A stretch of 64,000 nt of DNA from contig CM043960.1 in the NCBI GenBank assembly GCA_014529385.2, forward strand, positions 30,228,396-30,292,395, written 5' to 3'. A program made the position numbers and the translations under genes. This document shows positions 55,456-64,000 of the stretch, piece by piece. A model generated the notes under the pieces. The model worked only from the letters and a program-made list of their open reading frames with translations. It had not been told where the DNA came from and did not search any database. Within the stretch, counting starts at the first letter, position 1. Each line of letters begins with the position of its first letter. Origin of the DNA: Adiantum capillus-veneris (Eukaryota > Streptophyta > Polypodiopsida > Polypodiales > Pteridaceae).

Positions 55456-56640
55456 GGATCCTGTAACTCCAATTTCAGAAGTTAGCGTCTTTTTAGTACT
55501 GAAATCCGAAATGAAGCTTTTAACTATTCAAATGACTTGAAAATTGAAACATGAGCTATTCAGGGCCTAAGGATGCAGGGTAGGTGAAAAAATATGCAAA
55601 CTGGGCTCAAAAACATGCTTGAGACATCATACGCGTATGATGTCTTTTGTGTCAAAATGACTTCATATTGGTTGTGCTTGTAGCTGATAGTGTATACATG
55701 AGTATCATATGCTTGGATTTGAGTTTGGATACCATTTGGTCAAGTTTTGGCCAGTTTAGTCCAGTTCAGGCTCTTGGCAAAATTTTGAAAGGGAAATGGA
55801 TTTTATGATCCAAATTGGGTAAAACTTGGTGGATTACTTTCAAATGGCATGTAGAACACTTCTGTTTGGTGGTTGAAGCTCTGAGGTGCCAAAATCACAT
55901 AGTGAGACATCATACGCGTATGATGTCTTTTAGTGCATTTTTGGACCAATTTTCTCTATAAGCTTGGTTTTGGCTTTAGATAGGCTTATTCAGTGGATTT
56001 ATCAAGTTTGGATAGAATTTGGACTAAAAATGGCTCTGGAGACATCATATGCGTATGATGTCTTTTTCATCAATTTTTCATGGGATTGGTTCTGTGGACT
56101 CTCCATGTGCTAGTGAAGGACTGTTTATACTCAAATCTTGGTTTGGACTTGAATCTGTTGGATTTGGGACAAAAATAGGCTTTTTATGAAGAATTTTCTC
56201 TTAATTGGGCTAAATGGGTGATCCACTTGACCAAATGGTTCCAAACTTCATATGTAGCATGTATTAGATATATATAATGGATGTATGATGACAAATGAGC
56301 ATTTTTGGCTCTGTAAGTGCAAATAGACATCATACGCGTATGATGTCTTTTGTGTCAAAATGGTGCTTTTTGGTTCCAGATAGCTTGTAGATGTGTCAAT
56401 CAACAATCCTACAAAGTTTCAATGAGTTTGGAGTTATTTTGACAAAATTAGGACCAAAAATCAATTTTATGGCCTACTTTGCGTCTTTTTGGTTTTCCTT
56501 GGGTTTTTTAACTCCAATTCTCATGATACTTGGTTCATAGGATGTGATTAACATGTAGAATGAGGCTATGCACTCAAATGTTGAAATGGATGTGAAAATC
56601 ATGCTGTGAGACATCATACGCGTATGATGTCTTTTCTTGA
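55456..56640 (-). repeat. E6 palindrome array
   Basis: Five 24-bp palindromes, arms AGACATCATACG and CGTATGATGTCT, start at 55622, 55905, 56040, 56325 and 56609 (steps 283, 135, 285, 284). Four are perfect; 56040 has one mismatch. Sequence between them is not obviously repeated, apart from flanking TTTTGTGTCAAAATG words. It lies upstream of the accessory ORF. Confidence 0.93.
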
Positions 56641-58237
56641 AATGTTGGTCTTTTCGTGCAAAGAATGCTTTGTGCTAGTGCCCTAAGCCCTGCTAACTAG
56701 TTTTCAACTTAAAAAGTCATCAGTTTAGCTAAAAAGCCCCCTTATAGGCATTTCAGTCTCCGAAGTCGTCTTTTTGCCTTGGAGTTGAATTTCTTCAACT
56801 TTTCTTTTCGAGAGTTGCATTTCCAGCTCATTGGATATGTTGTGAAGCCACCTATTTGGTTGAACTTGACTTTGGCTCCCCGTTCTCCATCTTTCTCATT
56901 TGGTTGCCCGAAAGCGTCTTTTTCACCATCGGTAAGTGAATCAGCTTTCTTTTGGATTTTGCTTGCAAACATAAGTCATCCATGTATAGTTGAAACTGCT
57001 CGTGAAGTTTCATCTCATTCGGTCGTCAATTTCAGCCGTTATGCCAAAATGACGCTTTGTGTGTCCGCCGCCGAATCGGTTGTTCCGACCTACTTTTGGT
57101 GATCCAAACCCGGAGATACTCCATGGTTGCATTGCCCTCGATGTTGTTATGGTTCCTGAGAAGTTTTGTGTCGTTCCGACAACTTTTTTCTGTTTGCCTC
57201 TTGCAGGCTCTGTTGACCTAGGGTTTTTCCAGTCGTTCTTTCTCGAGCTTTGAGTGTTAGAAACTCATCTCCTATACTAGGGTAACCCACCTCTAAGTTC
57301 TTGCAAGGTTTGGTTAGGTGGTTGTGCCCCTACCTAGCGTTCCTCCCCATTCCCCGTCTGCTCTTGTTTCTTGGTTTTGGTGAGTTTTCGCGACAAAAGT
57401 TAACGATAAGCATCAAAAGCTTATGGCAACGAGTCTACCTCTCATGTCTGGTGTCCTCTGAGCTCTCGTAGCAGTCGTAGAAGGCGGTAGAAGGTCGGAT
57501 GCTCCTGTGTGCTCTTTGCTCTCTCCAAGAAGGTAATAGTGGAAATGAGCTTGATAGTGAAGTGAAAAATACTTAACTTCGGGCTTCCCGGATCACTTGT
57601 TACCAAATTTGACATGTGCTCCTATCTCATCGTGAAATGCACTTTAGGATTTGAAATTTCTCAATTTGGACTCCGTTTGACCTGTTTCTGAGAAATCTGT
57701 CCACTTTGCCAAAATTCTGTCATTTCGGGATTTCCGCAACTTTTTCAGAATTGTACCCCATTTTTACCATGGGTTGCCCTTGTCATTAGGATCGTCACCG
57801 TCTATTCTTTTCTTTTTTCCGATCTCATTTCACCTGCTTTTTTATTTTTCTTTTACTTTTATTAAGAAAATCATAAAAAATAAAGGACAATAGCAAATTG
57901 AAGCCAAAAAATTCCAAACATACACGATAAATAGCTGGTAACCCTGTGTATATGAATATACACTTCTTTGTGATTTCTAGACTTGGATTACCACTTTTTT
58001 CCACTTTTTAGCTCCAAAAACACTCTTATTTAGTGATATTTACACATCTAGAGACCCAAATTCATCATTTGATCTCTTCTTGTTGCAAAACAAGGTATAT
58101 AAGGGCATAAATATTATCAATATCCGCAATCAAACATAAAAAATTACAAAATCATGCATGTAAGACACTGCCCTTGTAATATAATTTTTGTTTTTCTTTG
58201 TTTTTTCCGCTTGTAGCTGCTTTGTAGCTCCTGTATA
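56641..58237 (-). other. E6 non-coding segment between internal PPT and palindrome array
   Basis: The frame 56972-56742 (Lys-rich, 76 codons) has no motif. Plus-strand words TATATAAGGG (58096) and CCCTTGTAATAT (58171) resemble sequence near 35746-35857 in E4, in the opposite direction relative to pol. No supported gene. Confidence 0.4.
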
Positions 58238-58250
58238 CCTCCCCCCCTCC
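58238..58250 (-). promoter_or_regulatory. E6 internal polypurine tract
   Basis: The minus strand reads GGAGGGGGGGAGG behind GGAGGACTCAGACTA, directly after the end of the pol tail. Confidence 0.7.
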
Positions 58251-60615
58251 TAGTCTGAGTCCTCCCGGACGACTATGAAGTGTCTGTGGGTGAAGCATTG
58301 TAGTTGTTTTGGTCATAAGTTCCCAATGCAATTGTAGAGCGATGATACAACAGTCTTTCCAATAAAGCTGCTCTTTGTTTGATTGATGGATTGGTGGTCG
58401 GGTTTTGGGTTGGTTTTGGCAATTTGGTAGTAGAATCAGTAGATGGATTCTTCATTACCTTGTTGTTTTTTTTCACAATCCAAATCTGCTTCCGCTTTGC
58501 TTGTGCTTGCCACAAACTCTTTGCGACCCAAACCTGCTTTGTTCTGTGTGTTGATTTCCTCGCCTTGAAATACCTAGGAGTTTCCTTTGATTGTATTGAA
58601 GGGAGTTCCTATTTACAAATCTTTGGGATCCAATTTTGCTTGCTATAGCTTTGTGCCGTCATGAACTTCTTTGGAATCCAGATCTGTTTCATTGTCCTTG
58701 ATTGTCGAGGATCACTCTGTTGTCTGGTATTGAAGACTCTGTTTGTGTTTTCTGGCACCACCTTTTTTGGTCTCCATACCAACTTTGACTCCGTTTTTTT
58801 CCAAGGTTGAGCTGTTATATTATTGCTTGTCTTCCTTATCCACTGTTGAGAATTCCTCGTCGACGAGCAATCCAGTTGTGTAGAAACTTTTGGTTGCCAT
58901 TGCTTCTTCTTTTTCTCTGTTTGTTGTTTGCCCTTGTCCGTGGATTCTTTCTTTGGAGTTGGCTCTGCTCCTTTGGTGAACTTAACTGATTGACTTTCAC
59001 CTTCGTATTTGATAAGCACTGATTTAGAACTCCAGTCAATCATTGCATTGTATTGCTTCTGCCATGGTTGTCCTAGCAATAATGGATGTTGTGTAGCTTG
59101 GTCTTCAACCACGTAAAACATATGAGGATACACATACTGGTTAATCTGTATATGTAAAACTGTGCATCCGACAGTTTTGATTGAGTTCTCAGAGTAACTT
59201 TTTAACTCTTGCTTGGCAGTTTGTAATTTCGTGTCATTTGTCAATTGTCTATACAAACTGAGTGAAAGTAGGTTAGCTTGAGCTCCTGAATCCAATAGTG
59301 CTCTGGCTTTGATTTGGTTGGTTCCTACTTTGCATTCAATGATGGGTTCTTCTTTGTCATTATCCATTTCTGTTATACTGACTGCGTTTATTCGTATTGC
59401 TCCTTCATTGCGCTGTTTCTGACGCAGTAGTCTTCTTTTCTCCATTCTTTCCTTCGCCTCGGCTTGCGCTTCCTCCTCAATCTTTTTCTTTTTCTGGACA
59501 CGCAGCTTTTCTTGATGTATTTTGAGAAGCATGTCTTGTGTTAGCGGCAACAGATACTTTTTCACTCTGCATCCACTAATCCAATTGGGCATTTCTTCTC
59601 CGTCTAATGTAGCAAGCTTGACGGCTCCACTTGGTGATAGATCTTTAATCACCAGAGGTCCCATCCCTCGCTTTTTAAGCTTCTTAGCATGCTGTTTCAG
59701 AGTGTAAACTAGGACATAGTCCCCAACCTTAAACTCTTTAGTCCGCACATGCTTATCAAAAAATTCCTTTTGTCGCCTTTTTTGAGCGTAGATAGAAGCT
59801 ACTGCTTTTAGGCGAAGCTCGTCTAGCTTTTCCAGGTCATCTATTCTATCAGAGAGCTCGTGCCCTGTCCACTCTAGATCCTTAGCCACCCTTAAGGTTG
59901 AAATCAAGAATTCTATTGGTAAGATAGCATTTAGCCCAAAAACCATGTTATATGGGGTCGTTCCTATTGATGTTTTATATGCTACCCTATATGCCCATAA
60001 TGTTGAATGCAACTTCTGGTCCCAGTCAGTTCTCGACTCAGATACAATCTTCGTAAGGACCGTGCATATGGTTTTGTTTGTTGCTTCAGCTTGTCCGTTT
60101 GCTTGTGGATGATACGGGGCTGATTTCCTATGGATTACCATGAATTCATCTAGAAGGATCTCTATCACTTCATTTATGAAATGTGTGCCTCGATCACTCA
60201 CAATTTCTATTGGCAATCCATATCGTACAAAGACGTATTCATATAGAAATTGTGCCGTGGTCCTGGCATCTGCTTTTTGAGTTGCCTTTGCTTCGACCCA
60301 CTTTGTTAGATAGTCTGTAGCCACAATGATGTATTGTGCATGAGTCTTATATGCAGGAGGTGAAATGGGTCCGACATAATCAATCCCCCATTTTGCAAAA
60401 GCTCTTGCCCCCATCATTGGTCTAAGCGGCATATCATCTCTTTTAAGTGGTACTTTGGTCCACTGACAGTCATCACACCGTTTAACGTATTCCTCAGCGT
60501 CCATATGTAATGTTGGCCACCATATTCCTGCGGCTAAGACAAGTTTTGCTGTCTTATCACCTGAGAAATGGCCTCCACCTACTCCTCCATGAGCTTGCTC
60601 CAGGATTATCACATA
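58251..60615 (-). pseudogene. E6 integrase, second retropepsin (PR2) and W-I-P-K tail
   Basis: Residue numbers count from the codon at 60612. H8, H15, C46 and C49 form the H2C2 zinc site. D78, D140 and E176 give a complete D-D-35-E triad. KVGDYVLVYTLKQ and GMGPLVIKDLSPSGA form the C-terminal SH3-like part; there is no chromodomain. A charged helix at 365-405 leads to PR2 (424-537): ALLDSGAQANLLS with catalytic D441, GCTVLHIQI, LLLGQPWQKQYNAMIDW. The tail has Trp motifs at 572, 591, 604, 613, 645 and 661; after a stop at 58609, QVWVAKS and QIWIVKK follow down to about 58273. It would integrate cDNA; the extra protease and tail are unexplained. Confidence 0.88.
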
Positions 60616-61788
60616 TTAAGACTCTGATGCGCAAATCCTAAGCTGGTTGTCTTTACCTCTCTTATAGAGTTGATCTCCTATTAAAGCGTAATCTCTAGCT
60701 TCTGTCTCTACAGATTTTTGACGAGCTTTTGACGTTCCTTCTGGGAAAGTTCTATTTGTGAGATATTCAACAATATACTGACTCCAATCTGGAGCGATCA
60801 TTATCTGATATAATGTTGAATACTCTGCTGGTGGTTTTGATGAACATACAATACATACAGTGACATATTCATGTACGCTTTCTTTCATTCCTGGCCAATA
60901 GACTCCCAATTGTAACAAATTCCTATATGTGTTCCTTCTTGAACAATGAAATGCACATTCCTGAACATGTGCTTCGCGCAGATATATACTATATTCCTCA
61001 GGATTGATGCATAGTCGTAAAACATGATCATTTCCCAATTGATACAACCTCCCTACAACCAATTGAAGATTCTTGGATTGCTGAATAGCAATATGTTTCA
61101 GGTTGTATTCTCTTCTATCGAACTCTCCTCCATAGGTTAATAGGTTAACGACATTTTGAGACCACTTAGGTATCATTTCTATGTTGAACAAGAACGCGTC
61201 TGGCATGTCGTCATCTACTCCTATAGGGTCTTCTCCATTCGTCAATCGCGAAAGATGATCAGCTCTAAGATGTGTTTTTCCTTTTTTTACTACTACCGTG
61301 AAGTCGAATTCCAGTAAGATAATGAACCATCTCACTATTCTCCCGGTACTGCATGGTTTATTCACTAGGTAGAGCAAGGCTTGGTGATCCGTAAAAAACA
61401 CAAACTTGTTGGCTAGAAGATAATGCCGAAATTTCTTCACAGCATAGATCATTCCTAATCCTTCTCGCTCTGTTGTGGTGTAATTCTTCTCTGCATGGTT
61501 GAGCTGTCGCCTGGCGTAACAGATAGGAAAATCCATGTTTCCTTCTTCTGGCTGAGCCAGAATGCATCCTATTGCATATGCCGAAGCATCTATGTGCACA
61601 TGGAATCTCTTCTCCCAATCTGGTGATTTCAAGACTGGAGCAGTAATGAGTGCCTCTTTCAATTTCGTGAACGATTCCTCACACTCCTCTGTCCATTCAA
61701 AGTTCACTATTAGCCTGTAAAGTGGTTGGCCTATTATAGCGTACATGTAAATGAATCGTCTATAATATCCGCAATGTCCCATAAAGCT
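60616..61788 (-). pseudogene. E6 RNase H and first H2C2 module
   Basis: From the TAG at 61789-61791 the frame gives FMGHCGYYRRF, LYRLIVNFEWTEECEESF, RNase H residues HVHIDASAYAIG (D), TTTEREGLGMIYAVKKF (E), FFTDHQALLYLV (D) and LRADHLSR. A linker VGRLYQLGNDHVLRL leads to the first zinc module HVQECAFH ... CIVC (60971-60842). A repeat of linker and module follows (LIGDQLYKRGKDNQLRI), with an in-frame TAA at 60616-60618 just before the second module. RNase H removes the RNA template. Confidence 0.9.
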
Positions 61789-63474
61789 CTATACTTGTTT
61801 CGCATTGGTTGGTCTAGGCATATCCACTATAACTTTTATCTTCTCTAAATCCGTGGATATTCCGTTTTGTGAGACAATATGTCCCAGAATTCTGCCCTGT
61901 CAGACCATAAACACACATTTCTCAGGATTGAGACAAATGCGATATGTCCTACATTTCTCAAATACTTTTCTTAGGTGTTCTAGATGCTCGTCTCTCAGTA
62001 GAGAATGTACACATAAGTCATCCATGTATATTTTGAGAAACAACCTTAAGTATTCTTTGAAAGCATGCGTCATCAGCCTCTGGAAGGTTGCGGGAGCATT
62101 GGTTAGACCAAAAGGCATAACCCGATAAGCATAAATTCCCCATTCCGTTGCAAAAGCTGTTTTATGTTGATCTTCCAGTGCTATGGCTAGCTGGTTATAT
62201 CCTGAAAAACCATCAAGAAAGGAGTATGCTGTTTTCCCTGATACACGCTCTAGAACATGATCAGTTATCGGCAGGGGATAATTGTCCCTGATTGTTGCAG
62301 CATTCACTTTCTTTAAGTTGACACACACTCGGAGTTTTCCATTCTTCTTAGGTACTACCACAATCGGAGATACCCAATCGGTGTGTTCAATCTCGTATAT
62401 GAATTCAACTTCCATTAGCTTATCTATCTCTTCCTTGATTCGCTTAGCAAAAGTATCATTATATGTGTATGGTCTCTGTCTGCTAGGCTTTGCGTCTTGG
62501 TTCAGTGGGATTGAGTGTTGGCATATCGATGGGTCAACTCCCTTTAAGTCCTTATAAGACCATGCAAACACATCCCTGTACTCTCTGAGAAGACTCAAAA
62601 GTCTCTCTTCCTCGCTTGGAGACAAATCTGTGGCTATGTACACCGGTCTAGGCGTCTCACCTGGAGCTGCTAAATCAACTTTTTTTGCATCCTCCGGTCC
62701 GTCATAAGATTCGTTCTCCTTCCTCTCTCGAATAGGTGGAGTTAATATCACCTTCCTATCCTCTATTGTGAATTTCCTATAGTGAGAGGGAACATCCATG
62801 TTTTCCTTGATTTTGACGGTTTCGTCCTCTCCACTCTCAATTTCTGTCGTCCAAACTTCCTTCAGAGTTTTCTTGAGCTCTCTGTACTTGTTTCTACGTT
62901 CTAACTTGGACTCCGTGTATTCTCTGTTGCGCTTGTTCTTTTCTGATTTTTCTGTTTCAGTTTTCGTTCCATTCTTTTGAACTTGATTTCTTGAGCCTCT
63001 TTTGTCTTTTCGTAAGCTCTTTTGATCACTGCCTCTCATTCTTCCAGAAATCTTATCCTTAACACAATCTTCAGCCTTTACTAGCATTAGGAATTGATTT
63101 TTTCCTCTTATTCTAGGCATCGGATTGGTTCTAACCCCTTTTGTTTTTTTCTTTGCTCTATAGTGTTTCTGGCGTTGTTTAGTTTGGTTCGGAAAATCAT
63201 AAAATCGGACATCCGTTATAGTTTCTTCGTTTCCGCTTGAATTGTCCGTTGACTCGTTGTCTGCTTCATTTCCCCACTCAGGATGATCGGGAATGTCGTG
63301 AAACACCTCTTCTTCATCTTCCTTTTCCAGTGTATCGTTCTTTTCAGTTTCTTTTTCGAGTACAGTTCTCAACATGAAATACGGAACCACGTCGTACCCG
63401 TCCTTGTCGCAAAATTTCGTTGTGGGACCATCGGAATTGCACAAACATCTAGGGTTGCTAGAATGTGTGTCCAT
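61789..63474 (-). pseudogene. E6 linker and reverse transcriptase
   Basis: The linker (about 63400-62700) is acidic, then strongly basic (RKDKRGSRNQVQKNG, KKTLKEV). RT starts at LSPSEEERLLSLLREYRDVFAWSYKDLKG and includes [66 protein letters not shown] and catalytic IYMDDLCVHS (about 62014-62030). In-frame stops are TGA 61900-61902 (after KCVFMV) and TAG 61789-61791 (before SFMGHCG). Otherwise it is complete. It is the closest relative of the E4 RT here. Confidence 0.92.
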
Positions 63475-64000
63475 TCTAATGGTTCAAACGTGTCCTCTGG
63501 AAAGGGTTCTCCTACATAAGTTTCGTCTTCGATAGCCCTTTCTAAAACACATTCTTCTCGTTTCAGACTTCCACATTTCGAAGCTCCACACATCCATAAC
63601 TCCTTGGGTTTACCTAACCAAGCTGGAAATTCGGATCCCGCCAAAGTAGCTGAATCAAACTCCTCTACCGGTGTTCGGTTCACATCTTTGTAGCTATGGT
63701 CTTTCAGGTTCACACGTGTAGTGGTTTCCATATTTCTCAAGTATATGTGGTCGTAGCCCCAATCTTGGACCATTTTCAACTGTCTCATGAATGGTCTTCC
63801 CAATATGATATCATAGTTATTCTCCTTGGCAAAATCGACAATAGCAAAAGTATGTTCGTATTCAATGCCGCAAGAAGTCACTACAACTTTCTCTAATAAC
63901 CCCATAGGTTTCTCCATGTGTCCATCTGCTAATTGGAGTTTCAACCTAGTCTTCCTTATTGCTGGTTTCCCCCATTTTTTCCAGATTTCTTTTGTAGCAA
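63430..64000 (-). pseudogene. E6 first retropepsin (PR1), C-terminal half
   Basis: Enters the window as RKTRLKLQLADGHMEKPMGLLEKVVVTSCGIEYEHTFAIVDF, then NNYDIILGRPFMRQLKMVQDWGYDHIYLR and a Cys-containing block ELWMCGASKCGSLKREEC. The D-S/T-G loop should lie just beyond 64000. Near 63440 one base shifts the frame (from LATLDVCAIPM to TKFCDKDGYDVVPYF, the continuation seen unbroken in E5). Confidence 0.85.

Larger units (their letters stand above)
51147..64000 (-). mobile_element. E6: Ty3/gypsy element, runs off the right edge
   Basis: The 3' LTR is at 51147-52131, then on the minus strand upwards come PPT, accessory ORF, palindrome array, internal PPT, pol tail, PR2, integrase, two H2C2 modules, RNase H, RT, linker and PR1. 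Gag, PBS and the 5' LTR are beyond 64000. At least 12.9 kb are present. Damage in pol is light: one frameshift and three stops. Confidence 0.95.

Noticed and set aside
58096-58185. Homology between plus-strand sequence in E6 and 35746-35857 in E4 (TATATAA, then CCCTTGTAATAT)
   Set aside because: The match is short and lies in opposite directions relative to pol; chance in AT-rich DNA is likely.

Overview
This window is repeat-rich nuclear DNA from a land plant, probably one with a large genome (a fern or another TE-rich vascular plant would fit; the sequence does not settle it). I found no intact host gene. Almost everything recognisable is LTR retrotransposon: one Ty1/copia element, one decayed chromovirus-like Ty3/gypsy element, and four relatives of a second, unusual Ty3/gypsy type, separated by satellites and microsatellites. 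All coding regions are old enough to carry stops or frameshifts.

Layout. E1, 1-3058 (+): 3' part of a Ty1/copia element (integrase end, RT, RNase H, 3' LTR), inserted into E2. E2, 3059-5310 (-): gag-PR-RT of a decayed gypsy element; a gag N-terminus at 8471-8998 (-) may be its other end, leaving 3.2 kb of unexplained DNA between. E3, 9064-24551 plus 38354-38420 (+): a tandem array internal-LTR-internal-LTR-internal of a non-autonomous gypsy family. E4, 24552-38353 (+): a structurally complete 13.8-kb gypsy element (LTRs, tRNA-Asp PBS, PPT, CATGG target duplication) inserted in E3; its empty site survives in the neighbouring E3 copy. 38421-39502: a copia PBS and LTR fragment. E5, 39503-45783 (-): a gypsy element with both LTRs, most of pol deleted, and a captured piece of a host DEAD-box RNA helicase. 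45784-51146: microsatellites and a roughly 200-bp satellite with embedded palindromes. E6, 51147-64000 and beyond (-): a gypsy element inserted in that satellite, with pol and a 1007-codon downstream ORF.

Shared architecture. E4 and E6, with E3 and E5 as deleted derivatives, point to this order: LTR, PBS, leader, gag, PR1, RT, RNase H, integrase, a second retropepsin-like domain (PR2), a low-complexity tail with iterated W-(I/V)-P-K motifs, an internal polypurine tract, a non-coding segment, an accessory ORF directly behind a splice-acceptor-like site, PPT, LTR. Non-coding parts of E3, E5 and E6 carry 22-24 bp palindromes, arrayed at 280-285 bp in E3 and E6, and the arms differ between copies by paired changes. 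E6 also has two tandem integrase H2C2 zinc-binding modules. I regard the PR2 plus WIPK tail and the palindrome arrays as the best candidates for something not yet described; I could not search any database.
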